The notes below the pieces were generated by a model. That model ran no database searches. It was not told the origin of the DNA and saw nothing but the letters and a program-made list of their open reading frames with translations. From contig CAYPNF010000061.1 in assembly GCA_964411985.1 (NCBI GenBank), forward strand, positions 1 through 45,662: a DNA stretch of 45,662 nt, written 5' to 3'. This stretch comes from CAYPNF01 sp964411985 (GTDB lineage Bacteria; Verrucomicrobiota; Verrucomicrobiia; Limisphaerales; J093). Positions within the stretch are counted from its first letter, which is position 1. Each line of letters begins with the position of its first letter. The position numbers and the translations under genes were made by a program. This document shows positions 8,799 through 16,727 of this stretch, piece after piece.

Positions 8799-8884
8799 TT
8801 TATGTTGAGCAAGCAGTTATGTGGAGCCGGTGATCATTCGGGCTGTAATAAGGCTTCAGCGCCATCTCGTGCTCCACATAACTT
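8799..8884. repeat. RIT left terminal inverted repeat (86 bp)
   Basis: It is the exact reverse complement of 12155-12240; beyond it, outward, TTGAG pairs with TCGAG with one mismatch. The repeat contains its own inverted pair, AGTTATGTGGAGC at 8815-8827 and GCTCCACATAACT at 8871-8883, likely binding sites for the recombinases. The stop codon of ritC lies only a few bases inside it. Confidence 0.95.
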
Positions 8885-8889
8885 CTGCC

Positions 8890-9921
8890 TCACAGCCGGC
8901 GCAGCCAGTGGGAAAACTCGCTGCCGTCCAGACGAATCCGCCCTCCTGTCGGAGCCACGAGCGTTTCTGGGAAAACCTGCGCAAGCGCTTGACGTTTGAG
9001 ATCCATGTCCGCCCGAGCGTAACGCATCGTAGTGTTGACGTTGGCGTGCCCGAGCCATTGGCTGATGGTCGCGAAGTCCACTCCCGCCTTCAGCAGATAG
9101 ACCGCGGTGGTGTGTCTCAAAGAATGCGGATGCAACCGTTTGCTGAGACCAGAAGGTCCGACGACGAGTCGTTTGGGCACCTGTTTGCGGAGCAGGTAGC
9201 GCACCCCAAAGCGTGTGAGTTGCTCCCCGCGACGGTTCTGAAACAAGGATGCGTCGGCAGGGTCCTCACACGACGAGGGGTTGCTCAAGGCGAGTGCCTG
9301 CAAGAGTTTCGCCATTCGAGGCCAGATAGGACAGATTCGCACCTTGTTGCCTTTGCCCACCAACCGCACCTGGTGGGGTGGATCGAAGCGTACGTCTCGG
9401 ATTCTGAGATTGAGGATCTCCTGGACGCGGGCTCCGGTGTTGAGCATGAGGGCGAACAGCGCGTAGTCCCGCCGGCCGGACGAGGTGGTTCGATCAATGT
9501 TGCCGAGTAACGCCTCAACCTCGCTCAGATCCAGATAATCTGTCGGCACCTGGCGGGCGCCGCGTTTGAACGGGATGCCGAGCACCTTTTGGTAGATAAC
9601 CATGCGCTCGGGATAAGCCGCGATCAGGTATCGTGCAAAAGTATGTAAGCCAGCGAGGCGGGCATTGCGCGTAGTGATGCCGTTGTGTCGTTCGATCTCC
9701 AGATGCCGAAGGAACCGGGTGACGCGCTCGGCCGTGAAGTCGTCCAACGTCAGGACCTCAATCCGCCGTCGGGTGTCTTGGGCGATATAGCGCAACAGCA
9801 GAAGCAGGGCATCCCGGTATCCGCGGATGGTATGAAGACTCATCCCACGTTGGTTGGGGAGATACTCCTGAAAGAAGCCGAAAAGGGCGCGGGCCAAGTC
9901 GGTGGGAAAGCGCTGTTTCAT
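8890..9921 (-). CDS. ritC: Tyrosine recombinase RitC
   Basis: The 343-residue protein is the third of the trio. An N-terminal SAM-like core-binding domain (about 1-105) precedes the catalytic domain. Catalytic residues: Arg in TGARVQE (R165), Lys in the VGKGNK hairpin (about 190-193), H266 and R269 in HPHSLRH, H292 in WLGHANV, and the nucleophile Y301 in MRYARAD. The set is complete, so it should be an active DNA strand-exchange enzyme. It overlaps ritB by ATGA, which suggests translational coupling. Trio proteins are thought to act together to move the element. Confidence 0.9.
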   Translation of the reverse strand: MKQRFPTDLARALFGFFQEYLPNQRGMSLHTIRGYRDALLLLLRYIAQDTRRRIEVLTLDDFTAERVTRFLRHLEIERHNGITTRNARLAGLHTFARYLIAAYPERMVIYQKVLGIPFKRGARQVPTDYLDLSEVEALLGNIDRTTSSGRRDYALFALMLNTGARVQEILNLRIRDVRFDPPHQVRLVGKGNKVRICPIWPRMAKLLQALALSNPSSCEDPADASLFQNRRGEQLTRFGVRYLLRKQVPKRLVVGPSGLSKRLHPHSLRHTTAVYLLKAGVDFATISQWLGHANVNTTMRYARADMDLKRQALAQVFPETLVAPTGGRIRLDGSEFSHWLRRL

Positions 9922-10895
9922 CGGGCACCTCCTTGGACGAGGTGTCCGAAACGCTGCTCAAAACGGTCGCTGGCGAGCTGCTGCAACGCGGGCACCCAGT
10001 GCAAGTAGTACGCCGACGACACGATGGAAACGTGCCCCATGTAGAGCGCCAGCTTCGGCAGCTGGGCTTGCACATCGGCCCCGGCCCGATACCAACGGAG
10101 GAGCGCCTGCACGGCGAAGCTGTGCCTTAGATCATGGACGCGAGGTCGTCGGCCTCCTTCGCCCTGTACGCCCGCGGCTTCAAAGAGATTAGTGACCGCC
10201 CCCGCAAGCCCGCGAAGGCCATAGGGATGAAAGCGGCCGCCCAGGCGATGGCCTAGCAGTGGAGTGTTAGGATGCACCGCGAACGTCTTCCGTCGCATTC
10301 TTAAATAGCGCTGAAGTTCATGGGCGGCGCTCACGGAAAGAGGTACAAGACGCGACTTGCGGAATTTCGACTCGCGGATACGCAGCACGGTACCGTGTTC
10401 CTCGACATCACCCATGGTCAAGCGGAGCAGTTCGCCCAGGCGCAGTCCGCAAGTGTAGAGCAGCACTATGGCTAGGCGCCGAACTGGCCCGCGTAGCGGC
10501 GAGACGTTTGTGTGCCGGAGTCGTGAGGTGATCTCGAGCATGCGGAGGATCTGCCCGGGTTCGACGATCACCGGGGTCACATAGGGTTGGCGCTTGGGAG
10601 CCCCATCGGCTGGGGGAAGGAAGCAGCCGGGTTCGCGGCGCCGGCGGTAGAGGCAGAACAGGCGCACAATCTCATACCACTTGCGACGCGTGTTTGGATG
10701 GTTATTGCGCAAACCAGCCGACCAACGGTCAAAACCCTGGGCGTTGAGATCCTGACAACCGATCTGCTCCACATGGCGAAGGAGGGTTGATAGCAGCCAA
10801 GCTTCATGCCGATAGCGGTGCCCCAGAGCGCGCTTATGAACGAGGAATCGGGTGATCGCGGCTGCGAGTCGCGATGCATGTTTCGCCTTGCTCAT
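9918..10895 (-). CDS. ritB: Tyrosine recombinase RitB
   Basis: The 325-residue protein is the second of the trio. Catalytic residues: R152 in CGLRLGE, a Lys in RESKFRKSR, H254 and R257 in VHDLRHS, H288 in YMGHVS and Y297 in the AYYLHW motif, nine residues after the His as in its two partners. The set is complete. It overlaps ritA by four bases at its start and ritC by four at its end. The N-terminal domain is basic and should bind DNA at the element ends. Confidence 0.9.
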   Translation of the reverse strand: MSKAKHASRLAAAITRFLVHKRALGHRYRHEAWLLSTLLRHVEQIGCQDLNAQGFDRWSAGLRNNHPNTRRKWYEIVRLFCLYRRRREPGCFLPPADGAPKRQPYVTPVIVEPGQILRMLEITSRLRHTNVSPLRGPVRRLAIVLLYTCGLRLGELLRLTMGDVEEHGTVLRIRESKFRKSRLVPLSVSAAHELQRYLRMRRKTFAVHPNTPLLGHRLGGRFHPYGLRGLAGAVTNLFEAAGVQGEGGRRPRVHDLRHSFAVQALLRWYRAGADVQAQLPKLALYMGHVSIVSSAYYLHWVPALQQLASDRFEQRFGHLVQGGAR

Positions 10896-12115
10896 GCGGC
10901 ACCTCCCACGTGTTCACGCCTGGTGGGTACGGGCAGCGCAACCTCGCGCAGCACATCGGACTGCAATCGCAGGTAGACCGCTGTGCTGGCCAGACTGCTG
11001 TGCCCCATGAGATCGCCGATGGCTTTGATCCCGACGCCGCGGGCGAACAGGCGCATCGCGAAGGAATGACGCAGGGCGTACGTCGAGGCGTGCGCGATCG
11101 GTAGCCCACTCTTGCGCGCACGCATCTTGAACATCTGACTCACCGCGGCCTTCTTCATGGGGCGGCGCGGTGCCACGCTGCTCAAGAAGAGTTCTCTGTG
11201 GTGACTCTGGCGGCGCCATTCGTGCAGGTAACAGCGGAGGAGAGTCAGGGTTTGGTCTATCAATGGCAGTGTCAGCCAGGTATGCGTCTTAGGCTGTTCG
11301 ACGCGCAGGATACCAGCCTTCCAGTCAATTGAGTCAACCGTTAGTCGGGCGACCTCCCCTGGCCGGAGTCCGTAGTGCGCCATCAGATGTAACATCATGA
11401 AGTCGCGCCAGCCGCACTTGTCAGTCCGATCGATCGAACGTAAAAACCGCTGAATGAGTAACCAGTCCAACGCTCGCGGTGGCTGCTCAGCGCTACAGCT
11501 AACCGGCCGATCGAAGATATCCAGCCGTGTCGTGATCAGTCGGTGGTCAAAGCTGTAGCGGAGGAAGGCCCGCAGACAGCAAACGCGGGCGCTCAACGTA
11601 TGCCTGGAAACGCTCCGTGCCTGATGTTCGATGTAATCCTCAATGTTCGCGGAGGTGAGTTGCTTCAGCCGTTGGCCACCGCTCAACGCGCTTCGTAGCA
11701 GGGCCCGAACCTCTGCGAGGTGCAGGCTGATCGTGTCTGGCCCCAGCCCGCGAACCTCAGACAGATACCGTTCGTAGGCCCTGATCACTGAGGCGTGCGG
11801 CCCCGTCTCTCTCAACGGCTTCATACGGCCAATAGATTTGAGAAAAGTGCCAAAGGTGTGGCATGCATATCGGTACAAAGCACGTTGCCGAACACGATAA
11901 AACGCTTGTTCGAGCTCTTCGGAAGTCCATATGTGACCAGGTGGAAACCGAGAAGCTACGAGCGAGCGCATGGTGCGGAACACCAGAGCTTTTGCGTGGC
12001 GTACATAATACTCGTGCTCCATCAGCCAGTGGGCGAAACCCGCAAGGTCTTCGGCGTGAGGTGAGCGTGAATACCGGGAGTGAACCCGGACGAACAATTT
12101 ATGAAGTGAGTTCAT
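10892..12115 (-). CDS. ritA: Tyrosine recombinase RitA
   Basis: The 407-residue protein is the first gene of the trio and the longest, as is typical for RIT elements. It has R251 in GLRPGE, K276 in EQPKTHTW, R349 in YALRHSF, H372 in LMGHSS and the nucleophile Y381 in VYLRL. The position normally held by the first His of HxxR is Tyr (Y346, in STYALRH). This may lower or alter activity, or be normal for this branch. The start ATG is 39 nt inside the right inverted repeat, so the promoter must lie in or near that repeat. Confidence 0.9.
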   Translation of the reverse strand: MNSLHKLFVRVHSRYSRSPHAEDLAGFAHWLMEHEYYVRHAKALVFRTMRSLVASRFPPGHIWTSEELEQAFYRVRQRALYRYACHTFGTFLKSIGRMKPLRETGPHASVIRAYERYLSEVRGLGPDTISLHLAEVRALLRSALSGGQRLKQLTSANIEDYIEHQARSVSRHTLSARVCCLRAFLRYSFDHRLITTRLDIFDRPVSCSAEQPPRALDWLLIQRFLRSIDRTDKCGWRDFMMLHLMAHYGLRPGEVARLTVDSIDWKAGILRVEQPKTHTWLTLPLIDQTLTLLRCYLHEWRRQSHHRELFLSSVAPRRPMKKAAVSQMFKMRARKSGLPIAHASTYALRHSFAMRLFARGVGIKAIGDLMGHSSLASTAVYLRLQSDVLREVALPVPTRREHVGGAA

Positions 12116-12154
12116 CCGCCCAGAAAAGGCGGGTACCGGTCGCGTGACAACAAA

Positions 12155-12240
12155 AAGTTATGTGGAGCACGAGATGGCGCTGAAGCCTTATTACAGCCCG
12201 AATGATCACCGGCTCCACATAACTGCTTGCTCAACATAAA
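12155..12240. repeat. RIT right terminal inverted repeat (86 bp)
   Basis: It is the exact reverse complement of 8799-8884. It carries AGTTATGTGGAGC at 12156-12168 and the inverted copy GCTCCACATAACT near 12212-12224. It probably also contains the promoter of ritA, which begins 39 nt inward. Confidence 0.95.
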
Positions 12241-12270
12241 TCGAGTTATGTGGAGATCCACATAACTCGA
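12241..12270. repeat. Extra 30-bp core-like palindrome at the right end of the RIT element
   Basis: Twelve-base arms (TCGAGTTATGTG and its complement) flank a 6-base centre, GAGATC. This is the layout of a tyrosine-recombinase core site. The arms repeat the AGTTATGTGGA motif of the terminal repeats. No such palindrome lies outside the left repeat, so the ends are asymmetric. Confidence 0.85.
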
Positions 12271-13141
12271 TACTGTTCAGGCGGAGTCGAAGCCGGGAAC
12301 AGCCGTTGGGCAGTTCGGTGAATTCCTGCTTCGGATGCCAGCGGCGGCCTCGGGCTAGATCCGTTGCCCACACGTCAAAGTCCAGGACCACTTCGTAGTC
12401 ATCGGTGCCCTTGAAGACGGTGAAGCTACCTCTTAGGTACTCGTCCGGGTCGAAATCCTTGGGGGCGGAGAAGCGCTCTTGAGTGAGCTCGACGCTCTTC
12501 ATGCGGCTGAGCACAAAGGTCCGGATCGCGTTCCTTTGGAGATCGAAACCGAAGAGGTACCAGTGACTGTCAATGCAGGCCAGATGATACGGCCGGACTT
12601 TCCGCAGCTGCCTCTTGGTTTCTCCCAGTTTCTTGTAGTCGAACGTGACCACTCGATGTTCACGCAGCGCGCGGGTCAGGATCTCGAACAATTCCAGATC
12701 CGTATCTTCCGGAGCGAACGGGCGGAAGGAGAGAGCCTCCTGCAGGTTGTCCATACTGAAACGCACCGTAGTGTCGAGGCGCCCGGTCAGTCTCCGGAAA
12801 GCGGTCTCCAAGGTGGCCTGGAAGGGAGTACCTCGATACTGGGAGATGGCCTTGTGCGCTACCAAGAGGGCGAATGCCTCAGCCTCGGTCACCGGCAAGG
12901 CCGGGAAGTTCTCAACGGGCTTGTTGTAATAATAGCCGTAGCTCTTCTCGTCATACTCAATGGGCAGGTTCAGACGGCACTTCATGAAATCGACATCCCG
13001 CTTGATCGTCCGGGTCGACACTTCGAACTCCTCTGCGATCTTCGTGCAATTGGGGAAAGATCCGTCTTGGAGTTCCTCATGGATCCGGAGCATTCGCTCC
13101 ATGGGTGGACGGGTGGTGAACCGCTTGGCTACCTTGGGCAT
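12266..13141 (-). pseudogene. WYL-domain transcriptional regulator, 5' part, disrupted by the RIT element
   Basis: 292 codons of a WYL regulator. A winged helix-turn-helix (about 12-55, with KIAEEFEVSTRTIKRDV) is followed by a linker and a WYL domain with FDYKKLG, VRPYHL and the W194-Y-L196 signature, and the start of the WCX region. After codon 292 the frame runs into the element and gains a foreign tail (LCGSPHNSI...VMWSR). The missing 41 residues lie at 8668-8793. Intact relatives sense nucleotide-type ligands and repress stress or defence genes. The truncated product keeps its DNA-binding part but lacks the last beta-rich segment. The gene is divergent from the LamG gene. Confidence 0.9.
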
Positions 13142-13247
13142 AGGTTTCTCGTCGGCTGTAATTTACATAATCCTGCACCCAGTGACCGTAGATGTCAAAG
13201 GGGGCTAAGTATTCTGAGCAACCTGAAGAGCTTCCTCGATAGAGGTG

Positions 13248-13273
13248 CCCTTCGGATTGGGGAACCCGAAGGG
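13248..13273. promoter_or_regulatory. Inverted repeat in the leader of the LamG gene
   Basis: CCCTTCGG and CCGAAGGG form a perfect 8-bp stem with a 10-nt loop, about 90 nt before the LamG start. It lies between the divergent WYL and LamG genes. It could be a terminator-like or leader structure; no T-tract follows. Confidence 0.3.
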
Positions 13274-13364
13274 GGAGAGCGGCGCAGGCCGTTTTCCCCC
13301 TGTTCCTGGCGACGGTCGGGGTAAAAGAACAGACGGAAGTCATTCTGGGACAAAGAAACGAACT

Positions 13365-14336
13365 ATGAAACCGAACCACACCCTTCACTTCTCCGCCCAC
13401 ACCCTCGGAGTACTGGTCGTTGCTCTCCTTCTGACATGCTTCCGAGCGTCTGCAGACACCAATCGCAGCTTGGTTGCCTATTGGCAATTCAATGGAGACG
13501 CCAAATCCGCGACAAACGGACTCGTGGCCGTCTTGAACAATGCAGCTTTCGGGTCAGGGATCGTGGATCTAGCACTGGCGACGGATGGTCGGACGAATTC
13601 TTATGCCGAGGTGGCCCCCAGTGAATTCCTAAATGTCACGCAGGCTGTCTCCGTCTCCCTCTGGATCAAGGTCCGAAAGTATTCTGCTGGCTTTGCCTGC
13701 CTGGTCTACAAGTCGGCCGCGAAACCCACCGATCAGGGCTTTGCTGACCGCGCCTTTTGTCTCTGGTTAACCACCGATGGGGCGATCGAGCTGGGGTCCA
13801 CCCCAGAGGGAGCCAGTGCGCAAGTCTACTGCACCACCCGCCCTGGGTTGATTCCGGTGGACGACCAGTTTCACCACGTGGTCGGCTTGGTGGATGCGGT
13901 CCGAGGCAAAATAAGGGTCTATGTGGCGGGTGCACTGGAACAGGCGCGCGAATACCCGAGAGGAGCCATTCACTCAGGAGAGTACCCGATGCGGTTAGGG
14001 GCACCTTTCGTCACCCTGGAAGATCAGGCCGGATTCGACGGGCTCATGGACGAAGTGCGCATCTACAACCGGGCCCTGACACAAAGCGACGTGCAGGAAC
14101 TTTTCACCGGCGAACCGATCGGACCTATGCCCAGCATCTCGGTATCGACCGTGCGGGTCACCTGGGAGTCCTCCTTGCACCATCGGTACCAAGTGCAGTC
14201 CCGCCCCTTGCTCACCGAAGGTCCGTGGTCAGATCTGGGCCCGCCATTGGAAGGAACCGACGGTCCGCTCTTCGTAGAGGATTCTGTCCTTTCCGACCCC
14301 CAGCGCATCTACCGGGTGCTTGAGTTAAGCGAATAA
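13365..14336 (+). CDS. Secreted LamG (concanavalin A-like) protein
   Basis: The 323-residue protein has a signal peptide (basic start, LGVLVVALLLTCF core, cleavage near ASA-DT). A LamG/laminin-G-like jelly roll follows at about 35-245, with LVAYWQFNGD at its start, VSLWIKV in the middle and FDGLMDEVRIYNRALT at its end. The C-terminal 60 residues form a small beta module (YQVQSRPLLTEGPWSDLG) ending RIYRVLELSE, a form of the ending shared by other secreted proteins here. LamG domains usually bind glycans or proteins at the surface. The start at 13365 is chosen because the signal peptide begins there; the upstream in-frame extension is charged and unlikely. Confidence 0.8.
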   Translation: MKPNHTLHFSAHTLGVLVVALLLTCFRASADTNRSLVAYWQFNGDAKSATNGLVAVLNNAAFGSGIVDLALATDGRTNSYAEVAPSEFLNVTQAVSVSLWIKVRKYSAGFACLVYKSAAKPTDQGFADRAFCLWLTTDGAIELGSTPEGASAQVYCTTRPGLIPVDDQFHHVVGLVDAVRGKIRVYVAGALEQAREYPRGAIHSGEYPMRLGAPFVTLEDQAGFDGLMDEVRIYNRALTQSDVQELFTGEPIGPMPSISVSTVRVTWESSLHHRYQVQSRPLLTEGPWSDLGPPLEGTDGPLFVEDSVLSDPQRIYRVLELSE

Positions 14337-14587
14337 CTCACGCGAGACCTTCCTTGATGAAAACGTGGAGTCGCGAGGTTGGTGAACCTGATCTAAGGGC
14401 TAAGCACATGGTGTTTGGTACCGGCGAGTAAGCCACCCGTGGTCGGATTGTCGGCATTACCTCGAGCACTGGCCTATGCGGTGTAGCCGCTTTGCCCGAT
14501 CTGCTGAGGGCCACGGTTAGGTTCAGAATTGATCTTGGGTGGCGCAAGCGTTTTGCGCCTGCTGAAGAGAGATAGGCGACCAAACCA
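14337..14587. other. Intergenic region upstream of the first sigma-like gene
   Basis: No gene is seen. A perfect inverted repeat, GGCGCAA with TTGCGCC, lies at 14541-14559 and may be a stem in the leader or a binding site. Confidence 0.4.
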
Positions 14588-14615
14588 AAGAGCATGATGA
14601 AATCGTCATGCTCTT
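14588..14615 (+). promoter_or_regulatory. Start-codon hairpin of sigma-like gene 1
   Basis: AAGAGCATGA and TCATGCTCTT are perfect 10-bp arms around an 8-nt loop. The start codon at 14594 lies in the 5' arm and an alternative ATG at 14597 runs into the loop. As RNA the stem would block initiation. The paralogous gene at 24248 has the same arrangement with different stem bases. No good Shine-Dalgarno sequence is upstream; instead there is a CCAAACCAAAG stretch that the paralog also has. Confidence 0.75.
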
Positions 14616-15241
14616 CTCCCCCACGATCCTCCCCTCCAATCGAGGAATGTCTTCCCGAGCTCTGTGAATGCCCCGAAACCCTCGGCCGCTTGAGATCCTT
14701 CGCGGCACGACGCCTACGTACGGCGAGTCGATTGCCTAACGCAGCAAGGTTGCTCGATCTGCTGGAACCAGACGATCTGATCGGGATCGCTTTGGAGAAG
14801 GTGCTTTCCAGAAGACGTTGCTTGCCAGAGGCTCACCAGCTTGGCCGGTTACATTCTAGCCGCCTGGACTGCTTCACCAACGCTCTGCGCTCAGTTATCA
14901 ATAGCGAGATCTCCAACCTAACCACCCGGGCCGAGGCTCGAACTCAGCATTTGCGCATCGATGTCCCTGGTGGTCTGAGCACCCTGATGCCCAACCATCC
15001 GACGGATCTCTATGCCGAGCTCAACCTCCGGGATCTGCATCGCTTGCTCTTCCCACGGCTGCGATCGTGGGCTGCCCGCAAACCGGACCTCCTCCTAGTG
15101 ATCCAGGCCTGGGAAGAGGTGTTTCTGGATGCCGACCGGATCCCTGACCCTTTGCGGAATCGGAAGCGGGTTCTCCTGGTTCGCCAGAGGGCTCGCCAAA
15201 TCCTGGTCCAGCTGGTTGCGGAAACAAGGGGCTTCCAATGA
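14594..15241 (+). CDS. Sigma-factor-like protein, paralog 1
   Basis: The 215-residue protein is similar in layout to the 226-residue protein at 24248. Both have a helical N-terminal part (DDLIGIALEKVL, then SRLDCFTNALRSVINSEIS) that resembles sigma-70 region 2, and a C-terminal part (LRDLHRLLFPRL, then VRQRARQILVQL) placed like region 4. The match is by pattern only and lacks a clear helix-turn-helix, so it may instead be a sigma-related regulator of unknown role. The start codon is buried in a perfect hairpin, which suggests translational control. A structured RNA segment follows the stop. Confidence 0.45.
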   Translation: MMKSSCSSPPRSSPPIEECLPELCECPETLGRLRSFAARRLRTASRLPNAARLLDLLEPDDLIGIALEKVLSRRRCLPEAHQLGRLHSSRLDCFTNALRSVINSEISNLTTRAEARTQHLRIDVPGGLSTLMPNHPTDLYAELNLRDLHRLLFPRLRSWAARKPDLLLVIQAWEEVFLDADRIPDPLRNRKRVLLVRQRARQILVQLVAETRGFQ

Positions 15242-15322
15242 ACGCCCCTTAAAAACAGGGGTACAAATTCGTCCTCGCTCAGCACTTAAGGGTTTGAAGG
15301 GGCGTGCCTCAACCGGCACGCC
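15242..15322 (+). promoter_or_regulatory. Nested inverted repeats after sigma-like gene 1
   Basis: ACGCCCCTT (15242-15250) can pair with AAGGGGCGT (15297-15305). GGCGTGCC (15301-15308) can instead pair with GGCACGCC (15315-15322). The two stems share bases 15301-15305, so they exclude each other, as in an attenuator. The second stem lacks a T-tract, so a simple terminator is not certain. Confidence 0.4.
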
Positions 15323-15341
15323 AACAACGGCAGCCAAAGCG

Positions 15342-15866
15342 ATGAACCATCAGCACCGGACAACCATGGTCGAGGTAACGAAACTACGGGCCTGCAATCA
15401 CCCCTGCGCGCGGCCTGGGAACTCGAACTCCTACCCGATTGGCGGGATATCAAGCACCCACTCACTGCCGGTCGACTATCGGATGGTTGGCTATGAGTTG
15501 GGCGTTGCTCAGATCCGTAAGCCTTTCAGGTTGTTTCGCATTTCGCGCAACGGGGTCCATGTTCCGGGTGTGTTTGTGAGTTCGCCGGTGAGCGCTATAA
15601 CCAAGGACGGGTTCGTGACCCTGAACTCGGTGTACCGTGTCCGACAGCTGCCCGCCCGGACGGCTCACAAGCTCGGAGTGCAGTCCGGGCGGATGCGCCG
15701 TCGGTGGCTCGAGCAGGCCGCAGTGGAGTGTTATCAATCCCGGGAGCTTTCGAGGGAAGATGTCTCAGGGATCCTCGGGATGAGCCTGGAGGAGACCGAG
15801 GAGTTCTTGGCGAAGCACCAGTGCTTCAGGCATGATGAGCTGGAGGGCCTTGAGCGAGATCGATAG
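15342..15866 (+). CDS. UPF0175-like small DNA-binding protein
   Basis: 174 residues from the first ATG; in-frame ATGs at 15366 and 15483 are also possible, and none has a clear ribosome site. The C-terminus (WLEQAAVECYQSRELSRED, then VSGILGMSLEETEEFL) follows the helix-turn-helix pattern of UPF0175 antitoxin-type proteins. The middle (GFVTLNSVYRVRQL) is beta-rich and not assigned. A PIN-type toxin partner is not seen next to it; the downstream neighbour is a phosphoesterase gene 22 nt away. Antitoxin or simple regulator are both possible. Confidence 0.45.
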   Translation: MNHQHRTTMVEVTKLRACNHPCARPGNSNSYPIGGISSTHSLPVDYRMVGYELGVAQIRKPFRLFRISRNGVHVPGVFVSSPVSAITKDGFVTLNSVYRVRQLPARTAHKLGVQSGRMRRRWLEQAAVECYQSRELSREDVSGILGMSLEETEEFLAKHQCFRHDELEGLERDR

Positions 15867-15888
15867 AATCTAGAGCAGATGGTTGCCG

Positions 15889-16643
15889 ATGAAGGGGAAG
15901 AGATCAAAGAAACCGGTGCGGGCGAAATGGGAAGCGAGCGTGATCCTCGTCATCCCTGACCTTCACCACAAGCACCAAACAGTCGAGGACTTGATCAAGA
16001 AGGTCACCCCCGATCTGACCCTCTTCCTTGGCGATTACTTTGATGACTTCGGCGACACGCCCCAGGATGTGGAGGCGACTGCGCGCTGGCTCCAGAAAAG
16101 TCTGCAAAAGGGGAGACGGGTCCACCTGTTCGGCAACCACGATCTGCAGTATGCGTATCCGTGTGCGCCGACCCTCTGCTCTGGGGGGAACCCTGGAAGT
16201 ACGACCTCATTCACAGGGTCCTCAGCCCTGACGATTGGGACAAGCTGGTCCTCTACTACTACGACAACGAGTCCAACACCCTTTTTACGCACGCTGGGCT
16301 GTCGCGCGCCGTGACGGTCGGGTGGGATGATTGGAAGTCAGGGCTGATCGAGGCGAACAAGGAAGCGTTGGCGGCGCTGCGCGCCAATGAGTCGCACTGG
16401 CTATTCCGGGCAGGCACGGCGCGAGGCGGATTTCAACGGTGCGGGGGCATTACCTGGTGCGATTGGAACGAGTTTGAGCCCATCCTGGGCCTGAACCAAG
16501 TATTCGGCCACACCCCAGGAAGAGAGCCAAGAAACGACAACAGTGGAGGCTGCTTCAACGTCTGCCTGGATACGCATTTTCAGCACTACGCCCTGGTCCA
16601 GAGCGGGGAGGTCACCATCCATACACACACGGTAAAGCTATGA
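15889..16643 (+). pseudogene. Calcineurin-like metallophosphoesterase gene with one frameshift
   Basis: All metal-binding motifs of the family are present, but in two frames. The first frame has PDLHHKH, FLGDYFDDF and FGNHDLQYAYP. The second has WKYDLIHRVLSPDDW, FTHAGLSR and VFGHTPGRE. The shift lies near 16160-16175, in TGTGCGCCGACCC, where removing two bases or adding one restores one frame of about 250 residues. It could be a real mutation, a sequencing error or, less likely, programmed frameshifting. Such enzymes hydrolyse phosphate esters such as phosphoproteins or diadenosine polyphosphates. The ATG at 15889 is preferred to the TTG at 15883. Confidence 0.75.
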
Positions 16644-16727
16644 GAACGGTTCGGACTCTGCACTTGTGCAACCTTTTGCCCCTGCACTCAGAACGGACCG
16701 ACGAACGTGGTTCTTCGCGTTGTTGCT

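Larger units (their letters stand above)
8794..12270 (-). mobile_element. RIT (recombinase-in-trio) element inserted in a WYL gene
   Basis: Three tyrosine-recombinase genes in the same direction overlap by four bases each and fill the space between two 86-bp perfect inverted repeats. This is the architecture described for RIT elements (ritA-ritB-ritC). All three genes are open, so the element may be functional. It splits a WYL-regulator gene: the host reading frame ends in ATC GAG on one side and resumes at ATT GAG GAG on the other. The exact crossover lies within the TCGAG/TTGAG step. The right end has an additional 30-bp palindrome not present on the left. Confidence 0.9.

Noticed and set aside
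8890..12115. Tn554-type transposon as identity of the three-recombinase element
   Set aside because: Tn554 has two tyrosine recombinases plus a small TnpC and no long terminal inverted repeats; here three full recombinases and 86-bp repeats fit RIT elements.
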